Part shown: piece after piece, positions 15,999-24,246 of the stretch
How the letters are laid out: each line of letters begins with the position of its first letter
Position numbering within the stretch: position 1 is the stretch's first letter
Assembly: GCF_042650605.1 (NCBI RefSeq)
Contig: NZ_JBHSBN010000003.1
Location: 124,001 to 188,000, forward strand
Direction: 5' to 3'
Source: Micromonospora_J zhanjiangensis
Lineage (GTDB): Bacteria > Actinomycetota > Actinomycetes > Mycobacteriales > Micromonosporaceae
DNA length: 64,000 nucleotides
Notes under the pieces: model-generated
The model's database searches: none
What the model was told of the DNA's origin: nothing
What the model saw: the letters and a program-made list of their open reading frames with translations, nothing else
Made by a program: the position numbers and the translations under genes

Positions 15999-16088
15999 AG
16001 CGCCACCTCCAAAGCAAGTCCAGAAAGTTGTACCTCAATACTGCCGTTGGGCATGGGCAGGCGGATCGAACCGGCGACACCCGTCCCG

Positions 16089-16688
16089 TCAGTCGGGCCA
16101 GGCGGGTGACCGGCCGAGCAGCGCGAGGATCTGGTCCAGCACCGGCGCGTCGGGCGACACCGGCAAGCCGGGCGCGAACGACGCGCCGGGCCTGAGCCGC
16201 CGCTCGCCGTCGGGCACCTGGCGGGCGACGGCCAGCGCCGCCGGGGCCAGTTCCGGGTCGAGTTCGTACGGCCGGCCCAGGGCCCGGGCCAGGTCCCACC
16301 CGTGCACGACGTAGTCGATGAAGTGGAAGCCGATCGCCTGCGCGGCCGGGAAGGTGAGCCGGTCGCTGATCTCGGGCAGCACGAGGGTCCGCTCGGGCAC
16401 CGCCGGATCGGCGAACGCCGTCACCACCCGGTCGGCCGCCGCCACGTACGCCCCGACCGGGTCGGCGCCCGGCGGGGCCGGCCGCCACACCGCCGGGTCG
16501 GCGCCGTTGCCCTCGGCCGCGGCGGCGAACCCGTGATGCTGGACGGTCATGTGTGCCAGCAGCTCACCGAGGTTCCACCCGGCGCACGGCGTCGGTCGGG
16601 TGAGGTCGAGGCCGGCCGCGCCGGTCAGCACGTCGACGCTGGCCCGTACCGCCCGCCGGTCGAGGTCCCGCAGATCATCGATCGCCAT
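16089..16688 (-). CDS. TIGR03086-family metal-binding protein (DinB/maleylpyruvate-isomerase fold)
   Basis: The 199-residue protein fits the TIGR03086 group of DinB-fold metal-binding proteins. TPCAGWNLGELLAHMTVQHHGF near residues 33-54 supplies the metal His residues, and IGFHFIDYVVHGWDLARALG near 118-137 gives the third His and the typical HGWDLA motif. The fold is shared with mycothiol-dependent maleylpyruvate isomerase, but the substrate of this subgroup is unknown. The gene stands alone on the minus strand with an ATG start. Confidence 0.9.
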   Translation of the reverse strand: MAIDDLRDLDRRAVRASVDVLTGAAGLDLTRPTPCAGWNLGELLAHMTVQHHGFAAAAEGNGADPAVWRPAPPGADPVGAYVAAADRVVTAFADPAVPERTLVLPEISDRLTFPAAQAIGFHFIDYVVHGWDLARALGRPYELDPELAPAALAVARQVPDGERRLRPGASFAPGLPVSPDAPVLDQILALLGRSPAWPD

Positions 16689-16742
16689 CCGGCCAGCCTG
16701 GCACGACCGACCCGCACTGTCATGAGGTTTGCGCCGGACACG

Positions 16743-17162
16743 TCACGGGATCTGCACCGGGTACGGGCCCGGGGCGTACGGCATGGTGCTGGACTGCGGC
16801 GGCGGGAAGTCCCGGCGCTCGGTCTGGGCGAACCCGCTGGTCCGCAACGGCTCCTGCGGCCAACCGCCCGCCTCGTGAAACAGCCGCAGCGCGGTGGCGG
16901 CGACCGTCTCCAACGACTCGTGCGCCTCCAACTCGACCGAGACGCCGGGCGTGTCGATCCGTACCTTGGTCGGATGGGCCGGCGGGTTGACGGTGACCAA
17001 CGGCTGCCCGTCGCCGGCAGTGCTTTCCACGACCGTGGGCTTCTCGGCGTCGGCGGGCTTGGCCGCGCCGGTGGGCTTGGCCGCGCCGGTGGTTCGCGCG
17101 GCGCTGGCGGTGGTCTCGGCGGTCGAGGGCTTGTCGACGCTGGTGGGGGTGTCGGCGCTCAC
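16743..17162 (-). CDS. Hypothetical protein with Ala/Thr/Lys-rich N-terminus
   Basis: The 139-residue frame from GTG 17162 has a low-complexity N-terminal third (PTGAAKPTGAAKPADAEKPT). It is followed by a more structured segment with VRIDTPGVSVELEAHESLETVAATALRLFHEAG and a Pro-rich C-terminus ending PYPVQIP. I do not recognise the family. The helix ALRLFHEAG and the preceding strand look like a small folded domain. It lies 77 nt downstream of the DUF397 gene on the same strand, so it may belong to the HTH/DUF397 operon. The start is uncertain because the N-terminal region is repetitive. Confidence 0.6.
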   Translation of the reverse strand: MSADTPTSVDKPSTAETTASAARTTGAAKPTGAAKPADAEKPTVVESTAGDGQPLVTVNPPAHPTKVRIDTPGVSVELEAHESLETVAATALRLFHEAGGWPQEPLRTSGFAQTERRDFPPPQSSTMPYAPGPYPVQIP

Positions 17163-17239
17163 CCGGCCATTGTCCGACAGCCGGGCAACCCGGTGGCGGT
17201 CCACTGCGGGCTGTGCCACTTCCACCGCCGCCGAGCCGC

Positions 17240-17434
17240 CTATTCCCGCCGGGTGACGCCGCCGACGAACCGGGACCACGCGGTCGGCGCGAAGGCCAGC
17301 ACCGGCCCGTCCGGGTCCTTGCTGTCCCGTACGCCGACCACGCCACCGAGGTTGTCGGCCACCTCCACGCACTCCCCGCCATTGCCGCCACTGCGGGTGC
17401 TCTTGCGCCACCGCGCCCGGGTCAGGTCAGCCAT
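17240..17434 (-). CDS. DUF397 small protein
   Basis: The 64-residue protein has the full DUF397 signature: W-K-S-T-R-S, GGECVEVAD, VGVRDSKDPDGPVLAFAP and W-S-R-F-V. DUF397 proteins are the small partners (often antagonists) of the upstream DUF5753/HTH regulators in Streptomyces and relatives, the WhiJ/AbaA-like modules linked to development and antibiotic control. The start codon overlaps the end of the HTH gene (ATGGCTGA), giving translational coupling. A second copy of the same module occurs at 57373-58361. Confidence 0.95.
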   Translation of the reverse strand: MADLTRARWRKSTRSGGNGGECVEVADNLGGVVGVRDSKDPDGPVLAFAPTAWSRFVGGVTRRE

Positions 17435-18308
17435 GATGCACCTCCATGATGATCTTGCCGATCAGCCGCCTTGATTGTTCCTCGTCCAGCGCCAGGCTTT
17501 CCAGGCTCGCCCAGGACTTCTCATAGGCCGCCAATTCGCCCGGCTGGTCGAGATAGAGCGCACCCGTCCAGGACTCGCAGTAGACAACCGACGGTTCCGG
17601 CGTGATCCGCTTCCCGGGCGGGAAGTCGAGCACGATGAAGGAACCACCGACGGCTCCCTGATGCAGCCCGGCCGCCAGCGGGACCACCCGGATCGTGACG
17701 TTGGGCAGATGACTGACCCGCAGCAGGTGGCGCAACTGGGTGACCATCACGGCCGGATCGTGGACGACGCGGAGCAGCACCGCCTCGGACAGCACCACGT
17801 CGAGGTTCGGCGCCACCGGCAGCCGACGCGTCAGCAATCCTTGCCGCACAATTCGCGCCTCAACGGCCGGCAGGTGTTCCTCTGGTGCCAGTTCCGGCCG
17901 GTCCTGTCGGAAAACGCTCAACGCGTAGTCGCGACTCTGGAGGATGCCGGGGATCAGGTTGTCCTTGTAGAACCGGAGTCGGGAGGCCGCCGCCTCCAGA
18001 CCGACGTACAGCTCGAACCACTCGGGGATGACCTCTCCGTACGCGTGCCACCAGCCCTTGGCCCTGGTCTGGCTGGCCAGCGCCATCAGCGCGGCGGTCA
18101 GCTCGGCCGTCGCGCCGTACAGTTCGCACATCGCGCGGACCTCGACGCTGCGCACCGCGCTCAGGCCGTACTCGATCCGCCAGATTTTCTGCCGGCTGCA
18201 CTCCAGCGCCTCGGCCGCGCCGTCCAGCGTCACCTGCGCCTCGTTTCGCAACTGTCGCAGCGCCCTGCCGAGTTGCCGCCGGGGCACCGTCGAGCCCATG
18301 TCTGCCAT
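17427..18308 (-). CDS. XRE-family HTH regulator with DUF5753 domain
   Basis: The 293-residue protein has an N-terminal XRE helix-turn-helix (about residues 10-65; LGRALRQLRNEAQVTLDGAA and CSRQKIWRIEYG) and a DUF5753 domain (about 95-280; GILQSRDYALSVF, HLLRVSHLPNVTIRVVPLAAG, VYCES). It is the DNA-binding half of a WhiJ-like pair with the overlapping DUF397 gene. I chose the ATG at 18308 (MADMGST) preceded by AAAGGGTGG. The frame is open for another 52 codons upstream, but that part crosses the AT-rich promoter region and is not protein-like. Confidence 0.92.
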   Translation of the reverse strand: MADMGSTVPRRQLGRALRQLRNEAQVTLDGAAEALECSRQKIWRIEYGLSAVRSVEVRAMCELYGATAELTAALMALASQTRAKGWWHAYGEVIPEWFELYVGLEAAASRLRFYKDNLIPGILQSRDYALSVFRQDRPELAPEEHLPAVEARIVRQGLLTRRLPVAPNLDVVLSEAVLLRVVHDPAVMVTQLRHLLRVSHLPNVTIRVVPLAAGLHQGAVGGSFIVLDFPPGKRITPEPSVVYCESWTGALYLDQPGELAAYEKSWASLESLALDEEQSRRLIGKIIMEVHHG

Positions 18309-18334
18309 CCGACCACCCTTTCGCCGTTCCATTT

Positions 18335-18364
18335 TGCAACATCCGACCGTGTCGAAATGCAACA
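18335..18364 (-). promoter_or_regulatory. Repeated TGCAACA motif upstream of the HTH/DUF397 operon
   Basis: TGCAACA occurs at 18335-18341 and 18358-18364, 23 nt apart (about two helical turns), in the AT-rich leader just before the HTH gene. Direct repeats on one face of the helix are a common form for XRE operators, so autoregulation is plausible. This is a pattern observation only. Confidence 0.3.
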
Positions 18365-18472
18365 CGGAAACGTTGCCGTACACATATCCATTGGGTCGGC
18401 AACGATTCAGCGCACCGTCATTCGCACCACAATGGAAGGTACTCAGGAAAGCGAGAGCAGGCAATTACCGCG

Positions 18473-18946
18473 TCAATTTCTGCCGGTCACATTCTGCCGC
18501 TCGGCGTCGAGCGATTCGGCGAGTCGGGCGATGCCGGAGCGGATCATCTCGCCGTACCCGTCGTCGCCCAATACCGGGGCGGCGGCCTCGGCCAGCGCGA
18601 GGTGTTCGCGGGCCCGTCCGAGGTCGCCGAGCTTGCGGTAGTCCTCACCGAGGTTGAGGTGCAGCGACGGGCGGAAGCCGGCCACCGACAGGCCGCTGTC
18701 GTGCCGCTGGGCGCGTTCGTCGGTGAGCGAGTCGGCGGCGGCCAACGCCCGCAGGTCCCAGGTCAACTCGTCGGCCGGGTCGTCCTGCAGGTCGGCCAGG
18801 TAGTGGGCCAGCACGCAGCGGTGGAACGGGTCGCCGTCCGCGCCGATCGTCGCCCAAATCTCCGTCAGCCGCCGCCGGGCGGTCTCCCGGTCGCCGGCCT
18901 GTCCCTGTGCCACCGCCTCGGTGATGGCGGTCATGATCTCGTCCAC
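18473..18946 (-). CDS. TPR-like helical protein
   Basis: The 157-residue protein from GTG 18946 is helical and contains a tetratricopeptide-like segment near its C-terminus (LHLNLGEDYRKLGDLGRAREHLALAEAA). The N-terminal part (EAVAQGQAGDRETARRRLTEIWATIG) looks like a first TPR-like hairpin. Proteins of this type are common in Streptomyces and Micromonospora; no enzymatic function is known. GAGGGG lies about 10 nt before the chosen start; an internal ATG four codons later is an alternative. It follows the NACHT gene by 64 nt on the same strand and could be co-transcribed with it. Confidence 0.75.
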   Translation of the reverse strand: MDEIMTAITEAVAQGQAGDRETARRRLTEIWATIGADGDPFHRCVLAHYLADLQDDPADELTWDLRALAAADSLTDERAQRHDSGLSVAGFRPSLHLNLGEDYRKLGDLGRAREHLALAEAAAPVLGDDGYGEMIRSGIARLAESLDAERQNVTGRN

Positions 18947-19010
18947 CGGTCTGTCCCCTCGTCGCGCGTCCGGGTCGGCGCCCATGCTGGAGCCTCGACC
19001 AGGCCGAGGG

Positions 19011-22000
19011 TCAACCCGGGTCGTCGGTAGGAAACGGTTCTTCCTGCGGGATCGGGGTGCCGTCCGGGAACGCGCCGTCCTGCTGGCCGGTACGCAGCGG
19101 GGTCAGCCGGGTGATGAGGTCGGGTCGGCTCTCGCCGTACCGGCGGACCAGAAGATCGAAGTACGAGTCGGAGATCGGCATGGACTGCACGCCGAGTTCG
19201 TGCAGTCGGGCCATGGCCGCCAGGGCGATGTCGGCACTCCAGATGGTCGAATCGTCGCCGTCGCTGCGCAGCACGGTCGTGGTGATCAGGCCGGCGAGCT
19301 GCCGGTCGTGTGTCCGGTCCCGGCCAAGGAACGTGAGACAGCAGCGCAGCGCGGGTCCGGCAAACCACTCCGGAATCCGTTCGCCGCCGACAAGGGTGCC
19401 CAGCACGTCCACCGCGACGTCCACCGGCAGGTCCGGGTCGGTGGCGAGCCGGTCCAGCAGCAGTCGGGTCATCCGCCGCCGGTTGGGCGACGTCAGATCC
19501 CCGAACCGGACCGTGAGCGCCGCGCACCGCCGGTACAGCGCGGGCCGCGGAGACGCGAACGGGTCGGCGACCGGGGCCAGCCAACCGGCCAGCAGCAGGT
19601 GCGCCGCCGAGGCCATCCGGCTTCCGTCGGCGACGGAGAGGGTGTTCACCGTCTCCGGTAGGGCGACGGCGAGCGGCTCCAGGACGTGCTGCACGAGGTC
19701 GGTGTTGGCGCCGCACTCGAAGTGCGCCTTGCGGCGCAGCACCTCGGGGTGCTGGTTGGGCATCCGCCACCCCGCGTTCTGCGCCCGGTCGGAGAGATGG
19801 TCGAACGACCAGGACAGCTCCACCCGCCCGTCGTCCGGGGGCCACCAGTGGTCGTCCCAGGTCAGCACGATCTCCCGGGCACCGTCCACGCGGGTGCGCC
19901 GCAACTCCAGCGCGTTGGTCAGGCTGTCCCACTCCGGCGCGGCCAGCTGCGAACGCCAGAGCAGCGCGTCGGCGTGCCACTGCGGCACCACCTCGCCGTC
20001 GTCCGGGTAGAGCTGCCGGCCGTACACCGTCCCGCCCGCGCAGACCGCCAGCAGCAGCAGGTTCGCGCTGTACGCGGCGTGCCGGGCCGGCACCGGCAAC
20101 CGGCGCGGCCGGTAGTCGTCGAACCGCCGCCCGCCGGTGGCGTACCGGGCGGCCCGGAACAGCCGTACCAACAGCGCGGCCCAGTCCGTGCGGGCCGGCT
20201 CGTCCAGGGTGGACATCCACTCGCGCAGGAAGCCCGCCACCGGCGCCCGGCCGGTCAGCACCGCGTACGACAGCAGGGCGTGCAGCAGGTCGTCGTCCGG
20301 TACCCCGCCACCGAGGGCCATGTCGTCGGCCGACGCGCGGCCCACCAGGTTCGACACCGCCTGCCAGGTCAGCCGGGCCACCAGGTACTCGCCGAAGGTG
20401 GCGTGCAGGAACTCGTACGCCTTGGGCCGGTCGGCGTCCCGGGACGCCTGCGAGCGGTGGATGAAGAAGAACCGGCCCAGGACGATCTCGGCCGACCGCA
20501 GCGGCGTACGCAGGTCGTCGCGGGCGGCGGCGGTCGGTGCGGTGCCGAACGGCAGCGCCGCCAGGTCGGCCTCCAGTTCGGCCTCGGTGACCCACTGGGC
20601 CCGCCGGTTGAACATGGCGAACGCCACCACGGCGAGCCGGCGCAACTCGTCCTCGACCGCCCGGTCCAAAGCCTGCGGCGACAGGTCGGGCCGGTGCTTG
20701 ACCACCTCGCGCCGGGCGAAGCTGCGCAGCAGCCGTTCGTAGAGTTCGCCCCGGCGCAGGTCGCCGGCCGAGCGCAGGTCGTTGCCGTCGGCGTCGTAGA
20801 GGGCGAGCATCAGCAGCAGCAACGGCTGCTCGGCCAACTCTCGGTGAGCCAGCACGGTCGCCGCGTCCAGCGGGTCCACGCCGGACGGGAAACGCCCGGC
20901 GTTCGCCGCGTTCCAGGTGTCCACCCAGCGGCTCACCCGGGGCTCGTCGAACGGTTCCAGCCGCAGCGCGACCGTGCCGGCCGGCGGCTGGGCCCGGTCG
21001 GCGACGCTGGTCCTGCTGGTCACCAGCACCACCACCGGCCGGCCCTGGACGGCCTCCCGGCGTTGGAACTCGGCCACCTTGAGCAGGTAGCTGGTCTGGT
21101 TCACCCCGGTCGCCTGGAGCAGTTCGTCGAACCCGTCGAGCAGCACCACCGGCAGCGCGTCGCCCGCGGACCGGGCCAACGCGGGCCAGTCGAGCCGTTC
21201 CCCGGTGTCGGCCCGGACCGCCTGCTCGATCTGGTCCTGCAGGTCGGCGGCGGCCGGCACGTCCCGCAGCGCCACCCGGACCACGAGGAAGTCGGCGGCC
21301 GGCAGCCGGGCCGCGAGGATCCGGGTCAGCACCGACTTGCCGGAGCCGGGCTGGCCGAGCACCAGCAGCGGGGCGCGGGTCGCGCCCGGCGCGGTGAGCT
21401 GACCGGTCAGCAGGTCCGCCAGGTCGTCGCGCACCGGCTGCCCGGCCCACCAGGACTCGTCCGCGGGACGCGCGTGGCCGTCGAGCGCGGCCACCCGGCA
21501 CGACGGTGGCACGTACCCGGCGCCGAGGCTGGGCACCCGCAGCCCGGCCGGCACGTCGCCGGACTGGGCGATCGGCCGGTCCAGCTCGGCCGCGTAGGCC
21601 CGGGCCAGGGCCTCCCGCCGGGCGTCCGGCGCCGCGCCGGTGGAGATCCGATCGAGGGTACGACGCAGCTCGGTCAACCCGACCGCCAGTCCCCGCACCT
21701 CCTCCCGGGTGGCCTCGTGCTCGTGCATGCCCAACCAGAAGTCCACCTCGGGAAAGTCGACGGCCAGCCGGGTCAGCAGTTCCCGGTGCCGCCGCACGGC
21801 CAGCTCCGCCGCCCGGTCGTCCATGAACGCGTGGAACGCCATCCGGGCGGTCTCGTCGACCCGGTCCCAGCCGGCCAGCCCGACGGTGAAATGCAGCAAC
21901 TGCGCGGCCAGCAGGCTGTAGAAGCGGCGCAGTTCCGCCCGCAGCGCCGGATAGGGCAGGTGCGGTCCGGGCACCGGCGCGACGGTGCCGAAGAACGCCT

Positions 22001-22382
22001 CGATGGTCTGACTGTTCGGTCGGGCGCCGGCCAGCGCCAACTGCTCGGCCTTGGTGATCTCCAGGTCGGCCAGGTCGAGCGGCAGGTCCGCCTCGTCGAC
22101 CGCCTCGAAGAACGCGGTGACCGCGAGCACCGCATGCGCGGCCTCCAACCGCCGGGTCCGGTCGTAGCGGGACAGCCCGGACCGCCGCTCGGACAACCCG
22201 GTGACCAGTTCGTGGCCGAGCCGGATCAACTCACCCTTGGCGTCGAACCAGCCCAGCACGTCCGGCACCGGCGACGCGGCCAGCATCCCCCAGCCGACGA
22301 GCCGATCCAGCACGGTGACGATCCGGCTTTTCTCCCCGCCGAGCAGGCGTACGGCGTCGGCGTAGCTGAGCGTCTCGGCCAC
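19011..22382 (-). CDS. Large NACHT-domain NTPase (STAND family), NNH-type N-terminus
   Basis: The 1123-residue protein is a signal-transduction NTPase. The N-terminal helical region (about residues 1-130; LSYADAVRLLGGEKSRIVTVLDRLVG) resembles the NACHT N-terminal helical domains described in bacteria, I think the NNH7 type. The NACHT module (about 335-600) has Walker A GQPGSGKS near 343-350, Walker B VVLLDGFDEL near 412-421 and a sensor-like VVVLVTSRTSV. The C-terminal 500 residues lack obvious LRR or WD repeats. Bacterial NACHT proteins include anti-phage immune receptors. The GTG start is 9 nt after the stop of a 29-codon membrane peptide gene, so the two are coupled. Whether this one acts in defence is inference. 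Confidence 0.88.
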   Translation of the reverse strand: MAETLSYADAVRLLGGEKSRIVTVLDRLVGWGMLAASPVPDVLGWFDAKGELIRLGHELVTGLSERRSGLSRYDRTRRLEAAHAVLAVTAFFEAVDEADLPLDLADLEITKAEQLALAGARPNSQTIEAFFGTVAPVPGPHLPYPALRAELRRFYSLLAAQLLHFTVGLAGWDRVDETARMAFHAFMDDRAAELAVRRHRELLTRLAVDFPEVDFWLGMHEHEATREEVRGLAVGLTELRRTLDRISTGAAPDARREALARAYAAELDRPIAQSGDVPAGLRVPSLGAGYVPPSCRVAALDGHARPADESWWAGQPVRDDLADLLTGQLTAPGATRAPLLVLGQPGSGKSVLTRILAARLPAADFLVVRVALRDVPAAADLQDQIEQAVRADTGERLDWPALARSAGDALPVVLLDGFDELLQATGVNQTSYLLKVAEFQRREAVQGRPVVVLVTSRTSVADRAQPPAGTVALRLEPFDEPRVSRWVDTWNAANAGRFPSGVDPLDAATVLAHRELAEQPLLLLMLALYDADGNDLRSAGDLRRGELYERLLRSFARREVVKHRPDLSPQALDRAVEDELRRLAVVAFAMFNRRAQWVTEAELEADLAALPFGTAPTAAARDDLRTPLRSAEIVLGRFFFIHRSQASRDADRPKAYEFLHATFGEYLVARLTWQAVSNLVGRASADDMALGGGVPDDDLLHALLSYAVLTGRAPVAGFLREWMSTLDEPARTDWAALLVRLFRAARYATGGRRFDDYRPRRLPVPARHAAYSANLLLLAVCAGGTVYGRQLYPDDGEVVPQWHADALLWRSQLAAPEWDSLTNALELRRTRVDGAREIVLTWDDHWWPPDDGRVELSWSFDHLSDRAQNAGWRMPNQHPEVLRRKAHFECGANTDLVQHVLEPLAVALPETVNTLSVADGSRMASAAHLLLAGWLAPVADPFASPRPALYRRCAALTVRFGDLTSPNRRRMTRLLLDRLATDPDLPVDVAVDVLGTLVGGERIPEWFAGPALRCCLTFLGRDRTHDRQLAGLITTTVLRSDGDDSTIWSADIALAAMARLHELGVQSMPISDSYFDLLVRRYGESRPDLITRLTPLRTGQQDGAFPDGTPIPQEEPFPTDDPG

Positions 22383-22391
22383 CGGTCCGCC

Positions 22392-22481
22392 TCAGGCGAT
22401 GCAGGCGCAGACGATGAGGGCGGCGCCGACGACCCCGTACACAATGCTCTGCCACGCCCCGGTGACCAGATCTGCCAGCAC
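22392..22481 (-). CDS. 29-residue single-pass membrane peptide upstream of the NACHT gene
   Basis: A GTG at 22481 with an excellent CAGGAGG ribosome binding site opens a 29-codon frame. A short N-terminal part (LADLVTGAWQS) is followed by a hydrophobic segment VYGVVGAALIVCACIA that fills the rest of the peptide, long enough for one membrane pass. The TGA lies 9 nt before the NACHT start. The combination of a strong ribosome binding site, a membrane segment and tight spacing argues for a real small protein. It may anchor, or be an effector or partner of, the NACHT protein. No family is recognised; conservation has not been tested. Confidence 0.65.
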   Translation of the reverse strand: MLADLVTGAWQSIVYGVVGAALIVCACIA

Positions 22482-22604
22482 CGCCGCCTCCTGACGTATC
22501 GCGCCCACCGCGCGACGGGCACGGCCGGCCGGCCGCGGGGGGTGCGGCGCAACGAGACGATAGCGTGATCACGCCGGCCCGGCAGTCCGCCGGCCAGGCG
22601 GGGA

Positions 22605-23957
22605 TCAGAGGGCGCCGAGGTAGCGCTTGCGCTCGTACGGGGTGACCTCGCGCCGGTACTCCTCCCACTCGGCGCGCTTGTTGCGCAGGAAGAAGTCGAA
22701 CACGTGCTCGCCGAGCACCTCGGCGACCAGTTCGGAGCCGGCCATCACGTCGATCGCCTCGGCCAGGTTCTCCGGCAACGCCTCGTAGCCCATCGCCTTG
22801 CGTTCGGCGTTGGACAGCGACCACACGTCGTCCTCGGCGCCCGGCGGCAGCTCGTAGCCCTCCTCGATGCCCTTGAGTCCGGCCCCGAGCAGCACCGCGT
22901 ACGCCAGGTAGGGGTTGGCGGCCGAGTCGAGCGAGCGCACCTCCACCCGGGCCGAGTTCGGCTTCCCGTACGCCGGCACGCGGACCAGGGCGGACCGGTT
23001 GAGGTGCCCCCAGCACACGTACGCCGGGGACTCGGTGATCCGGTCCGGCAGGGTCAGCGGGAACAGCCGCTTGTACGAGTTGACCCACTGGCTGGTGATG
23101 GCCGTGTACTCCCGGGCGTGCTTGAGCAGGCCGGCGATGAAGGCCCGGGCGACCTTGGACAGCTTCATCGGGTCGCTCGCGTCGTGGAACGCGTTGCGCT
23201 CCCCCTCGAACAGCGACAGGTGGGTGTGCATGCCGCTGCCGGGCTGGTCGGTGAACGGCTTGGGCATGAAGGTGGCCAGCACCCCGGAGGAGAGCGCCAC
23301 CTCCTTGATCACGTGCCGGAAGGTCATGATGTTGTCGGCGGTGGTCAGCGCGTCGGCATAGCGCAGGTCGATCTCCTGCTGGCCGGGCGCCACCTCGTGG
23401 TGGCTGAACTCGACCGAGATGCCGATCCGTTCCAGCGCCAGCACTGCCTGCCGGCGGAAGTCGCGGGCGGTCGAGTGGGTGGTGTGCTCGAAGTAGCCGC
23501 CGGAGTCGACCGGCACCGGCACCGACCCGTCCGACGGGCCGTCCTGCACGAGAAAGAACTCGATCTCCGGGTGGGTGTAGAAGGTGAAGCCCTTCTCCGC
23601 CGCCTTGGACAGCGACCGGCGCAGCACGTGCCGCGGGTCGGCCCAGGAGGGTGAGCCGTCGGGCAGCAGGATGTCGCAGAACATCCGGGCGCTCTCCCCG
23701 CTGACCCCGCCCTCGAACGGGAAGACCTGGAAGGTCGTCGGGTCGGGCATGGCCACCATGTCGGACTCGAAGACCCGGGCGAAGCCCTCGATGGCCGAGC
23801 CGTCGAAGCCGATCCCCTCGTCGAAGGCGGCCTCCAGCTCGGCGGGCGCGACCGAGACGCTCTTCAGCGTGCCGAGGACGTCGGTGAACCACAACCGGAC
23901 GAACCGGATGTCGCGCTCTTCCAGTGTCCGGAGCACGAACTCCTGCTGACGGTCCAC
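22605..23957 (-). CDS. glnA2: Glutamine synthetase-family enzyme GlnA2
   Basis: The 450-residue enzyme has the type I glutamine synthetase core. FDGSAIEGFARVFESDM (residues 51-67) includes the Asp50 loop, EIEFFLV and EFSHHEVAPGQQEIDLRYADALT hold the metal-binding Glu/His residues, MPKPFTDQPGSGMHTHLSL contains the ATP/ammonia residues, and VEVRSLDSAANPYLA lies at the C-terminal side. Position next to glnE/nadE/panB and length match GlnA2 (Rv2222c/SCO2241) rather than GlnA1. At the place of the adenylylated Tyr there is a Trp (DVWSL, about residue 379), so this protein should not be a target of GlnE-type adenylylation. In Streptomyces, GlnA2 homologues have been linked to gamma-glutamyl-polyamine formation. 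Start GTG. Confidence 0.93.
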   Translation of the reverse strand: MDRQQEFVLRTLEERDIRFVRLWFTDVLGTLKSVSVAPAELEAAFDEGIGFDGSAIEGFARVFESDMVAMPDPTTFQVFPFEGGVSGESARMFCDILLPDGSPSWADPRHVLRRSLSKAAEKGFTFYTHPEIEFFLVQDGPSDGSVPVPVDSGGYFEHTTHSTARDFRRQAVLALERIGISVEFSHHEVAPGQQEIDLRYADALTTADNIMTFRHVIKEVALSSGVLATFMPKPFTDQPGSGMHTHLSLFEGERNAFHDASDPMKLSKVARAFIAGLLKHAREYTAITSQWVNSYKRLFPLTLPDRITESPAYVCWGHLNRSALVRVPAYGKPNSARVEVRSLDSAANPYLAYAVLLGAGLKGIEEGYELPPGAEDDVWSLSNAERKAMGYEALPENLAEAIDVMAGSELVAEVLGEHVFDFFLRNKRAEWEEYRREVTPYERKRYLGAL

Positions 23958-24246
23958 TACCCAACCCCTCGTGACCCGGCTGTCCCGGTCCGGCCACGGT
24001 GCTGACCGGCCCCGGCGGACAGCGCCGCCTGACGGCCAGTCTCCACCGGCCTCGTTTCCCAGACGTTACGCGGTCCACGCCCGGCGCCGGGCCATGGCCC
24101 ATGATCCGGTCCTGCGTCGTGGACCCGACCTGCCAGGACGCCGCCCACCCGCCACCGGGCGACGGTCCCGCCGGCCGGCCGGACCCGGCCCCGCCGTGGC
24201 CCACATCGTGGTTCGGCCGCGGCGCGGCTGCGGCAAGATGATGGCC

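Noticed and set aside
19686..22568. 960-codon open frame opposite the NACHT gene
   Set aside because: Codon-position bias of GC-rich DNA produces such frames. The translation is low-complexity (Gln, Val, Gly, Arg-rich) without domains, while the opposite strand has clear Walker A and B motifs.
23971..24246. Extended N-terminus for nadE starting at 23971
   Set aside because: The extra ~90 residues are Arg/Pro-rich and cross the divergent promoter region. The nitrilase domain starts at MPTLRIALAQ.
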